Positions 1-11,030 of a stretch of 64,000 nucleotides of DNA are shown here, one piece after another (position 1 is the first letter of the stretch; each line of letters starts with the position of its first letter). The DNA comes from Porphyra umbilicalis (lineage: Eukaryota; Rhodophyta; Bangiophyceae; Bangiales; Bangiaceae). The stretch spans positions 186,001 to 250,000 of the forward strand of contig KV918848.1 of NCBI GenBank assembly GCA_002049455.2, written 5' to 3'. A program made the translations under genes and the position numbers. The notes under the pieces were generated by a model, which worked only from the letters and a program-made list of their open reading frames with translations, did not search any database and was not told where the DNA came from.

Positions 1-680
1 CCGCCGAACCGCCACCGCGGCCGGTCCAATGACGCCGGCCGTCGTGCCGGGCTCCCGCCGCCTGCCCGCATGCAACATCCCGTTGCGAGCGGACCGGCGG
101 CGAGTGCTCGCCGCGGATCCGGGCGATTCCGCACCTGCCGAGTTCAGTCGTACCATCAGAAACACAATAATCATACAGAAAGTCACAAAAAGGCAGGGTT
201 TGTATCCAAGGTGTGTTGGTGTCCTCGTTTCACGCATCCTTCGCGTAACCCCGGCACCAGCGTCCTGTGAAGGGGATGACCAACGGCCTCCTCAAAGCCT
301 GAGTGCGCTCAAAACCGGCCACTGACCCACCGGCGCCATCAGCTCGCTCTCTGACGTACCTCAGAACGCAGGCACACACACCTCACACTGCGTTCACCAC
401 CACCACGACGGCCGTAATGACGCCTTTGTCGCATTACTCTGGCGCCCCACACCACACACACTACACCTCGAACCGCCCCTTCGACCGCCGAACCGCCACC
501 GCGGCCGGCCGAATCACGCCGACCGTCGTGCCAGGCTTCCGCCGCCTGCCCGCATGCAATCTCCCGTCGCGGGCGGACCGGTGGCGAGCGCTCGCCGCGG
601 ATCTTGTCGTTTCTGCCCCTGCAAAGTGCATTGGTGCCATCAGAATCACGAATCTCATACAAGACGACATAGGAATGAGC
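1..680. repeat. Duplicated ~190-bp segment, two copies 484 bp apart
   Basis: The first ~190 bases and bases 485-680 are the same GC-rich sequence with scattered substitutions; both begin with CCGCCGAACCGCCACCGCGG. The window edge may cut the first copy. Between them (190-484) is unrelated spacer. Short open frames cross both copies, but many differences between copies change the encoded residues, so I do not read it as a gene. From 681 to 898 I see nothing recognisable. Confidence 0.6.
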
Positions 681-898
681 GGTTTGCCTTTTTGGGCAGT
701 TAATGTCTGTGCTTCGGAAGCCGGTCGCTTGTGGCTTTATCCGAGATGAATCGACCGCAGAATGGCATCCGTAAGCGCGGGTGCGGCTCGACAGAGCTTC
801 GTTTCAGTGAGAGAACGAGCTTTGTACCATTGCGGCGCACATGTTACGTGAGCGTCACTGCGAGGTTCCAGATCCTTCACCAAAGACGTCAACGGTCG

Positions 899-1420
899 CT
901 ATTTGGTCAGAGGCAGAATTAGTATACGTTTCGTGTACGTGTCGTTGCAGGTACGGCGGACGTCTTGGACTACTTGTGCTGCTCTTTGGTGTGACAAAAA
1001 ACGTACAATAAACAGCGTCTGGAAGCTCTCGTTCTCGCGGCGGATCTCGTTGAAAAACTGCGTCAGCGCCGCTCGTATTGAAACAGTCTTGAGGTCTTCG
1101 CTGTCGGCGCACTCCATCAGAGTGGCCACAATAGCAGGGGTCTCGAGCGACTCTGCGGTTAGAGCTTGACCGTAGAAGTGGTTGAGGGCACAGAAAAACC
1201 CGTTAAGGGAGTCCCTCACTTGAGACGCGAGCTCAACGTCCGATATGTGCGCAAACTTCAGCCCAGCAGTGCGAAGCTGAGCACCAGAGCGAATATAGTA
1301 GGGGTTCTCTGACCCGTAGATCTCAACGTTAGCACCGGCACGCCTCGCTTGCTCCCTAACAGTCCTCAAAATGTCGCTCAAGCTCTTGCGCTTAGCCGGG
1401 GTGTTCTTCGGCTGTTGCAT
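899..1420 (-). CDS. Hypothetical protein, paralogue of the ORF at 4190-5026
   Basis: An open frame of 173 codons on the minus strand runs from ATG at 1420 to TAG at 899. I do not recognise the family. Its core (residues 36-112) aligns with the C-terminal part (172-245) of the ORF at 4190-5026: both have GS-x-NP followed by two aromatics, the invariant block SGAQLR-x-A, then QVRD-x-L and an ECA motif with similar spacing. The N-terminus is basic (KRK around residue 10). No membrane segment or signal peptide is seen. Conservation of spaced motifs between diverged copies on the same strand argues that it is or was coding. It may be one exon of a longer gene, since the neighbour at 4190 follows a Cys-rich exon. 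It could be a gene carried by a mobile element, because a dead transposase lies between the two copies. Confidence 0.5.
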   Translation of the reverse strand: MQQPKNTPAKRKSLSDILRTVREQARRAGANVEIYGSENPYYIRSGAQLRTAGLKFAHISDVELASQVRDSLNGFFCALNHFYGQALTAESLETPAIVATLMECADSEDLKTVSIRAALTQFFNEIRRENESFQTLFIVRFLSHQRAAQVVQDVRRTCNDTYTKRILILPLTK

Positions 1421-2134
1421 TGACCGAAAGGTTCAGTAAAGGGTGCCAGGGGCTGTCGCTCGCGCCCCCTCGACGGCGTGAGCCCCGTTATATGCAGAAA
1501 TAACGGGGGGCTCCTGTACAGCGCGATCTCCGTGGCGCACACGGTTCGCTGCAAGGACGACGGCGAGCCGGGCAGCCCCAGGTCGCACCAGTGTCCAGCG
1601 CGGCCGCGACCGCAGCATCTGCATCGCAGGTCCGTGGCTGAGCTGCCGCACCGAGTAATTCCGCGTCGTCGACTATCGTCGATCTGGCGACGTGGGACGC
1701 CACGTGCGACTCCCGTTCAGAATCGCCAGCCGTCGCGATCAGAGACTGCTTGGCGCGAGCCCGCTTCTATTTCAATTGGCGAGGCGTCAGCTCCCGGGCA
1801 TTGATGATCACTTGTAGCAGGGCATGCATTGCAGCAAAATCGTGCATTTCGCACGCGAACTTGGCCTCATGCCCCTTCGGAAGCACTCATAACTGCATGT
1901 CATCTCTTTGGCCCCGGATATTGCATGTCATGCATGCCGCAGGGCACACCGTGGAAATCGTCTGCCCACAACGGGTGACACACTGATAAGAAGGGTCTTG
2001 CACCATTGGATGGTCCAAACCGTGTGACCTTGCATCGTGCATGCGCTGCATCGTCTGACACGAACTGATGCTGGAAGTCCAAAACGGGGGACAGATCAGT
2101 GACGAGATGTTCGTGGCACGCAGAACAGCGGTGT
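1421..2134. other. Spacer without recognisable gene
   Basis: Only short overlapping frames are present and none resembles a known protein. Composition shifts from GC-rich (1421-1800) to more balanced (1800-2134). I see no repeat boundary or RNA gene. Confidence 0.5.
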
Positions 2135-2267
2135 TATTGTGCTTCTCACGAAAACTGGACCTCGGTGCATCAGCTTTCGTCGCAAAATCACTGTTTCATT
2201 GGCTTAGGGGGCGGTTCATGATGCTGAAGCGGATGTTGCGGATCCAGTTTTTCTGAGAAGCACAATA
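2135..2267. mobile_element. Small MITE with ~26-bp terminal inverted repeats
   Basis: The left end reads TATTGTGCTTCTCACGAAAA and the right end is its inverted complement with a few changes, ending ACAATA at 2267. The 133-bp unit has no coding capacity. TA at both outer ends suggests a Tc1/mariner (Stowaway-like) type with a TA target duplication. No autonomous partner with these ends was found in the window. Confidence 0.55.
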
Positions 2268-2699
2268 GAAATTCGATCAAGGTCTGTGCGAACGCAACTC
2301 AACAGATATAGCCGCTTCGAGCTGCCCCCAATCGCACGCACTCCAAAGAAAATGTCAACAGCGTACATGACGTCTGGGCCGCCCCGGTGGCATGAGCGCG
2401 GGCCGAGGCTCCAGATCCGGGAGGACCACCCCCCATGCTCGGCAGCCTCGATGACAAACAAGATCCCTTTTCCCGAAGGCCTGGCGCGAGATGGCGGCAG
2501 TGACAGACCACACGTCAACGACGATGGTAGCGACGTCGAAGGTGTGGAGAACAAATGTGGCCATGAGCTCGGCGCCTCGTGCGCCTTAACTGTGACCACA
2601 ACTACGCGGCAGGTCATGTAAATTGCGGACTTTGTCTTAGAAACAACGTTGGAACTTTCCTTATGTTTCGAGGAAACGTTTTCATCACCAACTAAGAGT
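2268..2699. other. Spacer between MITE and transposase relic
   Basis: Open frames of 100-130 codons occur on both strands here, but they overlap one another and show no recognisable motif, so none is called. Confidence 0.45.
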
Positions 2700-3290
2700 G
2701 AGTCATGGTCCCAGGCCGGCAGGACAAGATTGGGGGACTATCAATACCAGACTGCTATTCCGGAAGTCGCGAGTTCGAGACGCCTCTAAGGGCGTGGCAA
2801 CTAGCTTTATCATGGGGAAGGCGCACGGCGGCCTGATCGACTGGAAGCTGACCAAGCCTCATCCCGGGCAGACATCTGTTGATTTCCTGCTCTTTTTGAT
2901 CAACTTGGTGCTGCCGGCGACGAGCGCGTACAACCCCGGGTTACCACGAGACCGAACTGCGTGTTGATCCTGGTTGATGCGCGCGTGCACGAACACATTG
3001 CGGCGGCGGTGGTGGAGGTGGCGGAGGTCATGGTTCGCTTCGTCCCTCCCTACAACCCGGAATGTAACCCGGTGGAGGACGTGTTTTCGGTGGGCAGTAG
3101 CTGGCTACACCGTCATGTGACCTCTGAGAAATTCTGCGTGTGGCCATTCACGACACTGACATCCATGCTGCTGCATACCACACCCGACATGTGCGCCGGT
3201 TTTGTGAAAGCCGCAGTCAGACGCTATCTGACCTACGTCCCGATATACATTGAGTCTGGCAGCCCACGCCAATACTTGACCAAAACGCGA
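2700..3290 (+). pseudogene. Tc1/IS630-type DDE transposase relic (C-terminal part)
   Basis: Two frames join at about 2945-2965. The first ends in a segment resembling the stretch before the second catalytic Asp. The second continues with VLILVDARVHEH, where Tc1/IS630-type enzymes have a D-N-A-x-x-H motif, and then VRFVPPYNPECNPVEDVFS, the PPYxPxxNPxE signature that holds the last acidic residue. A one-base shift is needed to join the halves, and the Asn of the D-N-A motif is missing, as if one codon was lost. The N-terminal DNA-binding part and first catalytic Asp are not found. It is a decayed insertion. No terminal repeats were identified. Confidence 0.75.
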
Positions 3291-3294
3291 ACAT

Positions 3295-3935
3295 GCCCAA
3301 CAGCGTCCTCCCCCCCCCCTCCTTCACGTGGCGGCGGCGGGCGCCGCCGACAAGCCCGCCTTTGCGCGGCCAGCCTGGCGCCCGACCGCCACCACCGCTG
3401 CGGCGCCGACCTTGTCGCCGCGAGCCGCCACCTGCCGCTCGCCGCGCGCGGTGTCGACGACCGCCTCGTGATGGCGGCAGCGGCGGCAGCGGCGGCGGCT
3501 GCGGCGCACGACCTCGGCGCCGCCCGACGGCTTGCCGCCGTGGCGGGGGTGCTGTGGCGGTCGGCGACGGCCGGCGGCGAGGCTGCAATAGCAGGTGGCT
3601 GGCCGTGGGCGGCGCTTTGCCGCCCAATCGGGGCTGCGTGAACGGCAGCGGCATCTTCGCCTCCCCCCCCGCCAGCAGTTGCCCCCACAGCGTCCTCCCT
3701 TCCCCCCTCCCCCACGCGGCAGCGGCCGGCGCCGCCGACACGCCCGCCTTGGCTCGGCCCGCCGGGCGCCCGACTTCCACCACCGCCGCGGCGCCGATCT
3801 CGATGCCTCCCGCCGCCACCCGCCGCTCGCCCCGCGCGGCGTCGCCGACCGCCTTGTGATGGCGGCGGCGGCGGCGGCGGCGGTGGTAGCGGCGCACGAC
3901 CGCGGCGCCACCCGACGGCTATCCTCCGCTGGGCG
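3295..3935. repeat. GC-rich segment duplicated in tandem, period ~391 bp
   Basis: The sequence from about 3301 recurs from about 3692 with many substitutions; both copies run from GCGTCCTCCC through a GTGATGGCGGC block to an ACGAC-containing end. All frames on both strands are open for long stretches because of the GCC/GCG composition. They encode Ala/Pro/Arg-rich low-complexity peptides, so no gene is called. Confidence 0.65.
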
Positions 3936-4189
3936 GAGGGAGGACTTGGCGTGAAATTCAAGGACATTGTGACGATAAGAGAGCAGGGGGGGGGGGGGAA
4001 GGGGGGGGACGGGGGAGGGGGAGGGAGATGCTGGTTGCAGGGGTTGCAGGCGTGAAGCGGACGTGGAGGAGGCAGGTGTGGGCCGGGAAACACGGGCGAG
4101 CTGCGAAGTAGGCGTGCGTTTCCGTCCAGCATGAAGTCTCGGTCGGTCAGTGGCACAGCAGGTGAATAACGAGACAGCGATGCATCGGG
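3936..4189. other. G-run tract and spacer
   Basis: Bases 3987-4026 consist of long G runs separated by single A or C on the plus strand, suitable for G-quadruplex formation. The rest is spacer downstream of the minus-strand ORF that ends at 4190. Confidence 0.6.
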
Positions 4190-5026
4190 CTACACGTAGG
4201 CGCCCAGGTGGAGGATTTTAACCTTTGATCGACGAGCGCCGACTGGTCTGTTGGTTGTTTTAATTAAAACGGTAATCACGGGAAGAGCGTTAAGGCCAGA
4301 CTCCCGCGCACACTCAACCAGACTCTCTTCCACCACATGACAAGATAACGCTCCCGACGTCACACCCACCCCATTCAGAAAACGCTTGATGGCAAACAAT
4401 GTTAAGGTGTCACGTACCTGTGTCAGTATGACAGGGTCTTTCTGCTGCATGAACGTAATGTCAGCCGCACGCAGCTGCGCGCCGGAACACTTGAAGAATG
4501 GGTTGGCTGACCCGAGCTTCTTGGTCGTCGCGCCGCCGCCGCGCGACACACCAACCTTCTTCAGCACGCGCCCCATCGCTGTGTTCAGCGCCGAGGTGTA
4601 CTTCCGCTGCACCGAGAGCGTCGAGTCAATACGCGCATACGTCGATGCCCGGTCCCCCTCTAGCACTTTGTCGGCGACAAGACCAGGAGGGGGAGGCACG
4701 GATGCCGCAACGGCAACGTGGGTCGCGTCCGACACGTAAGCGCCGGTAATGCGCGCAGCCGCGCGACACGCGCCCTCTTTCATCGCTGCTGCTGCAGAGG
4801 CCTCTGCCGTCTTCGTGCTTGGAGACGACGACGCGCCGCCTAACCCTGTCTGGTCCATCAGCTCCGCCTGCGCAACGTGAGTGAAGAGCTCGTTGCCGGT
4901 CGACGCGCCGGAAGGCCAAATGGCCGCGAGACGCCGTTTGGCGGAGGAGCACTGGTTCTTTTTCTGGCTCGTGGTCAGTGGTAGCTCCTCCATGCACTCG
5001 CGCACATGGGCTTGGAGATCCTTCAT
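4190..5026 (-). CDS. Hypothetical protein with conserved SGAQLR / QVRD core
   Basis: A 278-codon frame runs from ATG 5026 to TAG 4190. Residues 172-245 align with the ORF at 899-1420, sharing GS-x-NP plus aromatics (172-178), SGAQLR (181-186), QVRD (203-206) and ECA (238-240). The N-terminal 150 residues are not shared and are Ala/Ser/Thr-rich. It is in the same reading frame as the Cys-rich exon immediately upstream, separated only by a TAA (5036-5038) and three codons. The two may therefore be one gene with an unrecognised splice, a gene with a nonsense mutation, or two close genes. Function is unknown. It could be a DNA-binding or accessory protein of a mobile element, but nothing in the sequence proves that. 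Confidence 0.5.
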   Translation of the reverse strand: MKDLQAHVRECMEELPLTTSQKKNQCSSAKRRLAAIWPSGASTGNELFTHVAQAELMDQTGLGGASSSPSTKTAEASAAAAMKEGACRAAARITGAYVSDATHVAVAASVPPPPGLVADKVLEGDRASTYARIDSTLSVQRKYTSALNTAMGRVLKKVGVSRGGGATTKKLGSANPFFKCSGAQLRAADITFMQQKDPVILTQVRDTLTLFAIKRFLNGVGVTSGALSCHVVEESLVECARESGLNALPVITVLIKTTNRPVGARRSKVKILHLGAYV

Positions 5027-5035
5027 GTCAAGCTT

Positions 5036-5700
5036 TTAGCACACAAAATTAGGAAGACCCTCGTCAGGGATATATGCGTTGATGAAGTACTCAGCTTGGC
5101 CCTTTCGGTTGCACTTCGTGCACTCGGTGCTGCACGTTGCGCAGGTCGCCTTCTTGCAGACGCATGGGTGCACCATTTTCTTGATAATGGTGCAGCGTCG
5201 GGCGTCATGATCAGTCACTGCACATCCACGACACTTTCGGGACAGAGAAACTTCCACTGTCTGGCAAAAAATGCACAGACGTTTAGCCTCTGCAAGCAAG
5301 AAAATGTGATACAAAAGAGGGAAAGAATATGCACGAAAACGCAGGGACAGCGACACGACGGTGCGGCTCACCTTCTTGTCCAACTACACATTGGGATCCA
5401 ACATTAGGGACCGACGGCACGTACCTTCCGGCGCGGGGGCTTCCATGACGAGGTGAGCTTGCGATCCGGGGCATGACGACGACGGGTGATTGCGGATCGG
5501 CATCGACTTCGTCGTGGCCGTCGGCACCCGTTCCTGTGGTGCATATGCAACGCGGCCCCTTCGAGATTCAGATCTGATCTCCATGGCGAATGCGGACTTT
5601 CTGGTGAAAGCTCGTACTTGACAGGCCCGAATAGACTCGAAACAGCGTAAACTTTCATTAGAGATCATCTCGCATTTTGGACATACTCTGCAGCCCTGCA
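5036..5700 (-). CDS. Cys-rich (probable zinc-binding) protein, two exons, partial
   Basis: Read on the minus strand, exon A (5700-5425) starts after a possible acceptor (AAAGTGCAG) and opens with GCRVCPKCEM, a CxxCxxC knuckle. It ends at GAAG before a canonical donor GTACGT (5424). Exon B (5289-5036) begins after TTGCTTGCAG and carries about a dozen cysteines in CxxC, CxC and CxxxC pairs, including LCIFC, KCRGC, CVCKKATC and CTKC, a pattern typical of zinc-binding domains. The splice keeps the frame (phase 1). No start ATG is visible in exon A, so an upstream exon is likely. The frame stops at TAA 5036-5038, nine bases before the ATG of the downstream ORF in the same frame. Family not recognised. 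Confidence 0.5.
5290..5424 (-). other. Spliceosomal intron (135 bp) in the Cys-rich gene
   Basis: On the minus strand the donor is AAG|GTACGT at 5424 and the acceptor is a pyrimidine-rich stretch ending TTGCTTGCAG at 5290. Removing it joins exon frames in phase 1. A second donor-like AAG|GTGAGC lies inside (near 5374), so a tiny internal exon cannot be excluded. Confidence 0.6.
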
Positions 5701-6284
5701 CTTTGCAACCGCCAATTTTTGGACGTCAGCAATACTCTCGATCCGAGCGGAGCAGGTTCGCAAAGCCTGCGCTTATCGCTGCCGAAACGATTTTGGCCAC
5801 TCACAAGCGCACAAGTTGCGTCCTTGAACGGTTCGCAGATGGTTCGCAACCGTCGTTGTTGGGTGTGCTCTTATATTAAGCCAGTCCGCAACTGGGAACG
5901 GGCCTGACGCCGCCGCCACCCGCGATCCAACGCAATGTGGCCCCAGCCGAGGCGTGGCTGTCAGTAATCGCCATCGTAAACGATCCCCCGTACCTGTACC
6001 CATCTAAGAATGTAGGCTGCGCACCCTACATTTCTATTATCGTTCAGAAATGTAGGCTGCCAGCACCGGTGCTCTGGGTGCCAGCGACAGCAGCGCACAC
6101 CGTGCTGTGGAGTAGGGATGGGCAACTGGTTTAGCGAAACTGGTTGCAACTGGTTTAAGTTGCTATTGTTTCCGAAACAGACATGAACCAATTTTGTACC
6201 TTAAAATCTGTGCAAATGAGTTTCCAGGTGCACCCAGTACACGCGGGAACTGATTCGCACCGGTTGAACGCTCAAAGAGGATGC
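5701..6284. other. Spacer
   Basis: No gene recognised. A short motif TGTAGGCTGC occurs twice near 6010 and 6050 around a small inverted repeat. Confidence 0.45.
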
Positions 6285-6560
6285 ACCACTGCGCAGTGCA
6301 CCTCGTTGCTGGATCCAGCAGGAGCCTCGTTTTCCCCCGAGTTGCTCGTGCAAAATCCTGCACGACCCCTCGGAAGCACCTGTACGAGGCGATATTTTTG
6401 CAAAAACATGTTGAAACATGCATACGTTTGCATATTCACATTTCTCAATGACTTCTTGGATGCATCAGAAGTTTTTTTGAGAGCCGCTTCGTATGGTCTT
6501 CAGGTACATGGTGAAAATGCGCATGTGAAAACGTACACATGTGCTCAACAAGTGTGTGCA
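6285..6560 (+). repeat. Fold-back repeat family, copy A
   Basis: This ~275-bp non-coding unit starts with GCGCAGTGCACCTCGTTGCT and ends with GTGCTCAACA. Its distal half is an imperfect inverted repeat (TGTTGAAACATG near 6410 against CACATGTGCTCAACA near 6536). The whole unit recurs in reverse at 14465-14730, and its first half recurs at 7860-7960 and 12155-12235. It looks like a non-autonomous element with fold-back ends. Confidence 0.6.
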
Positions 6561-7335
6561 AGCGCTCCCATCCGTCCATCGAGGTGTTTTCTATTTTCTT
6601 GCACGCTTCATTGAGACACCGTGTTCGACAGGTACGTAACAAGTCGTGCGCGGGGTCTGAAGGTGCTGGGAAAGTACTTTCTTGCCACAGCTATCTGCCT
6701 ATCTGCCCGACTTTGTCACACTTACTTCCAGCCGCAGGAGCATCGTCTGCCCTTCCACAAACGGCAATCGACAATGGCTGAGGAAATGAGCTTTCTTATG
6801 CCACTAAGTTTTTCGATAAGCGCCAACAAACGGTGCATCCTGAGCGGAACAGAGGCTTCCCGGCGGCCACAAAGCCACGAGGGTTACGGCGCGATCCACA
6901 TCGATCCACAGGTCCGCTGACTTGGCGTGGTTGCCCAGTCTTGGTCGCTGCCGACGTTTGCCTGCCTGGCGCCGCCACGTCCTCTCCGCTACGAATTGGG
7001 CACACGGGCCCTCTATAACTGTGGCTCCTCCCCCATCCCTTTCCAGTGGGAGCCAAGCAGTTCCATACTCCTCGTCCACCAACCGCAGCCCCGTCCGCTG
7101 CGGCTGCCACCGACGGCTATCCCCCAGTTTAGCTGCCACGTGTGTGGCGTCGGATGACTGCCCCCCCCGCCCTCTGCCATTGCCCCCCCCCCCTCCGACT
7201 GCCCCCCCCAACGATGCGCACCCCCCCCCCACCGGCCCAACAGGCGCCGCCGAACACTGGGCATAGCTGGAAACTGTGCACTGGGCGCGCGTGTCGTGGT
7301 GAGGGGGGGGCGGGGGAGGGCAGCGGGGATGGCAG
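6561..7335. other. Spacer with C-run tract
   Basis: No gene recognised. Bases 7150-7240 carry several long C runs. Frames here are open only through low complexity. Confidence 0.45.
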
Positions 7336-7530
7336 CGCAGGCAGGGAGTGAGCCGGGACTGCAGTTCTTCTATTGGTACGAGAGACGGGTGCTTGCGGGG
7401 GGGAGGGAGGGTTGGGCAGTGCCTGAAATGAGTGAGTCGGGACTGCACCCTCGCTTGCGAGGCCACGTCCTATTTCTTCTATTGGTACGAGATCGGGGTG
7501 CTGGCTTGCCCCCGCAGGAACAGGAGGCCG
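7336..7530. repeat. Imperfect tandem duplication (~115-bp unit)
   Basis: The segment with GGGACTGCA followed by TTCTTCTATTGGTACGAGA occurs at about 7355 and again at about 7470. The unit contains an inverted CCAAT element (ATTGG). No transcript evidence is visible. Confidence 0.5.
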
Positions 7531-7859
7531 CGAAAGGGTGTCGGCAGCGGCGGCGTCCAGAGCGGGTAACGCCGGTAGACAGGCGCCAGGCTGCGACAAC
7601 TGCCTGCTCTTATCCCACTCACCGCCCCAGAGTCGGCGCAACCGTCCTCTGCTGGTGGGCTGCACGATGCTATCGTTCTACGTACTTCTTCCTCTACTCG
7701 GAACAGATCCGGTACTGAGCACCGCTATCGTTTAGTGTATCAAGCAGCACTTGTATGAACTTGAGCGAACTTCATTGAGCTCTTGATCACGCTCTAATCT
7801 CGCCGCTAATGCGCCACAACGAGTTTTTTCATCGGGATACCAGCAAACACTCCTCGCGT

Positions 7860-7960
7860 GCGAGCAGGAACCCGTTTTCAACGAGCGTTTACGAGCGATT
7901 TGGGGGAAAACGAGGCTCGTGGTGGATTCAGCACCGAGGTGCACTGCGCTGGATGCCAAC
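7860..7960 (-). repeat. Fold-back repeat family, copy C (partial)
   Basis: On the minus strand it carries the family core (GCGCAGTGCACCTCGGTGCT, then CCACGAGCCTCGTTTTCCCC) but lacks the inverted-repeat half found in copies A and B. Confidence 0.55.
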
Positions 7961-9430
7961 GCACGACGTATTCACACCAGGGGTTCGTGAGGATAAATCC
8001 TTGGAGGATATATCCGAACAAGATACTCGTATCCATCCTGGATATGGGCTGAGGCTGGAAGCTCGTAATCTACTCAACTCGGAAGAAGAAGAGTAGAGCC
8101 GTCCTCATCGGAGCCCTCGTGCCAGAATAGACAGTACTCAGATCGGACTTGGGACACTTCGCTTTATCCGGTAAGAATATCGGTGAAAACGATAGCGGCT
8201 GTGGCGCCTAGAGATTTATCTGCAGGTGTGCAATCGAATCGTCAAACAAGCCACCTGTCCCATTCGTGTAAGCACACTTAGTGCAGTCTCCTGAACTGTA
8301 GCCGATCCCGACGAGAAGAACTGTGCTGAACAGATGCACGGCAGTCAGGCATTGGGCTGGATACGAGCTCTCGGTAAATCAGCAGTTATGCGGACTGCAG
8401 GTTGCACTCGCTCCCATGCTCCAGAATTGATAAGACTGCAATACGTATCTCGACTGCTGATGCGACGCTCTGAAATGGAACCAGCGAGAACTGGTTCGAG
8501 CCTCCAGCACACGCGTTTCTGACAGTCCTGTCGACGGCACCAGATGGCGACAGGACCAGAGCAGTCGCCTCTCCGGCCGGTCTATCTTTGTTCTCCGTCC
8601 CGCTCGCGATGCCTGGAGAGTTGCGATCTTATCGAATGTTACGATCGGATTTTATCCTAGATCATTGCAAATGCTCAATCCGATATGACTCGTGATCTCC
8701 TCCACAAATTCTTATCTATTCCGTAATTGAGTTTTCGCTATTGTCATGAGCCCGGTATGCAATCATTATGTTTTTCGATGGATTGTATCGGAGTACTTGC
8801 AAAATCTCAGATTCCACGAATCCCTGATTCACACGTCAAGTCTAAAGGGCAATTTTGTCGCAGAGAAGGGCAGTGACAGGCCGCAGTCCCCATTGGGAGC
8901 AAGAGCAGCCCAGTATACGCCTTCTTCGTCGTTCAGGACGACGACGCCGCGGTCATGGACTCAGGTGCCTACTTCTGCCTCAATGCGGACCTCAAAGGCC
9001 GTCCAACGGGCCTCGTGATACACGTAGATGGCGTAGTAAACTTGCCGCCCCACTGACAAAGATCACCATAAGTTCCTAGATGAGAATCGACAGCGGCTGG
9101 GTGCGATACGGTCCCCACCCCCCCGACTGCACATCGCGAAGACGTCTAGCGACCTTGTAAACGCTCCGCCAACTGGCAGATGATTGTGGAAGGAAAATGT
9201 TGTGTTCACAAGAGGCATTGGGAGAACTTTGGTGAGCGAAGCTCTGGTTACCGAATAGAACCTAATGTCAGGATCTGCTTTTTTGCTGCAGGTTCACGAC
9301 AAGAAAATAATTCTTGATCCACCATGTCCCGTTCACTCTCTTGCGACATGAAGAAAAAGAAGGCGCTAGAAGATCTTTTAGACCATATATTGTCTCTCCC
9401 GGAGCCACCCGGAGGAGCCTCTGATACGTC
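7961..9430. other. Spacer without recognisable gene
   Basis: The sequence is AT-richer than its surroundings. I see no ORF above about 110 codons with protein-like composition, no repeat boundary and no RNA gene. Confidence 0.45.
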
Positions 9431-11030
9431 TACAGGGGGGGGAGTGGTTGAGGGGGAGGCGTTGGGGGGGCGCGGGGGGAGGCGGACGCCGACGCGCCAC
9501 AGTACGGCGCGCTGTCCGCCATGGGCGCCGCAGCCGCCGCGGCTGGTTGCGCGTCGGCGCACGCGCACGTCGTCTCACCCCCCCCCCGCCCCTCCGCAGC
9601 GACAATCACCACGGCCTCTCGCCGGCAGGCCGTGGCCGCCGGGGTCGGGCCTGCACATACCCAGTTAAGACCTTTTCTTCCCGGGCTTCTGGCTCGGAGG
9701 CCGTGAGGTGGAGTGAGTCGGTTGGCTTCCAGGACACGAAAATAAGATGACAATGTAGAAGAAGAAAAGGCGCATCTGTTGAGCTCGGGCGTCCCTTTTT
9801 CTTCTTCCTGGAAGGTCTCCGTCCATGCCTCTCTGTACGACAAAGAAATAGAAGAATAACCCTTTCCTGGCATTCTCGGCCAATTGGAAGCCTGCCTCGC
9901 GATCCATAAGACCGCCCTGAACTGAGGGTGTGCAGGGCCGCCCCCTTTGCATGCAATTAGAGCCGCTCGAGCTGCGACTCACACGAAGCGTCGGCGTGCT
10001 CACACAGCCAGGTGAAATTATGCGCTGTCTTAAGACAACCTGAAAGGCACCCCTCAGCAACCACGGCCGGGGCTTCTTGCCCGAGTGGAACCTCATGCCC
10101 CCCAGGCGAGGTGAGCGGGAGGTCGGCACAGCTCGTTGCTGACAGCCGCCGCCTCCGGGTACGCCCCCGAAGCGTACCCCCTCGGCCACGGCTGGGCGCT
10201 CTCTGCCTTTTCAATGCCCGCGACTCACCCTTTTTTTCCCTGCAACGGGCCGGCGAGGGGGGAGGAGCAGGGGGAGGGGGAGCGGGATAAGGCGAGCCAG
10301 GCGAAGGGGGAGTGGGCGTGGGGAGAGCGCGGGGATGAGACCACGGCGCTGGCGGTGTGCATTTGTGAGTGATATGTTTGTAGGTGAGGATGTCAGTCAA
10401 ACTGCCAGTATGTATGATGTTGTCTGTGGGCAGCGCGTCTGACACGCGCATCTGTCTCCTATGTGCGGCGTCCCCTTCTCTTCTGCTTCTTTGTGCATGC
10501 TGTGTTTGTGGCGTGTGCAATGGTCCTCGGCGTTGCTTTTTTTTTTCAGAATTACTCGAGGCTGCTGGGTACATGCACCTTTGCTCTGTCCGCATGGTTG
10601 CTTGATGCGTACGTGGCCGCCCCTTTCCTGCGCGGGCGTGTGTGGTGTGAGGAAAGGGACCGGGAGAAGGGGGACCGGGCATGGTGGGAGCGTAGGGATC
10701 AGGCCGTGGCGGCGGCGATGGCGACAACCCAGGTGGGCAGTGGGGAACGGGGCGGGGAGATGTGAGGCGGCGGCGGCTGTTGCGGCGGCGAGGGTGTGCT
10801 GTGGTGGCGTCGGGAGTGCGCGGTGGCCGCTGTGGAGACTGTAGTTGCGGTGTTGAACGTGTGCGTCGTGGGGAAGTGTGCCTGGCGGCGGCGGCGGTGG
10901 CGGCGGCGGGGATCTGTGTGGCGGGTGTTGCGGCGGTAGACGCCGTGGTGGCCCGGCTGCGCGTTGAGGCACGAGGAGGGGGGGCTGGCAGCGGGGTCGG
11001 GCGGGCTGCGTGGGCGGGGTGCACGGGGCC
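9431..11030. other. GC-rich low-complexity block and spacer
   Basis: Bases 9431-9640 and 10240-11030 are purine/pyrimidine-asymmetric GC-rich DNA with long open frames on both strands, including a minus-strand frame of 355 codons at 9957-11024. The encoded peptides are Pro/Ala/Arg/Thr-rich without domains. Between them (9640-10240) nothing is recognised. Confidence 0.45.

Noticed and set aside
5374..5424. A 12-base microexon in the Cys-rich gene
   Set aside because: A second donor-like AAG|GTGAGC exists, but a single 135-bp intron explains the frame more simply.
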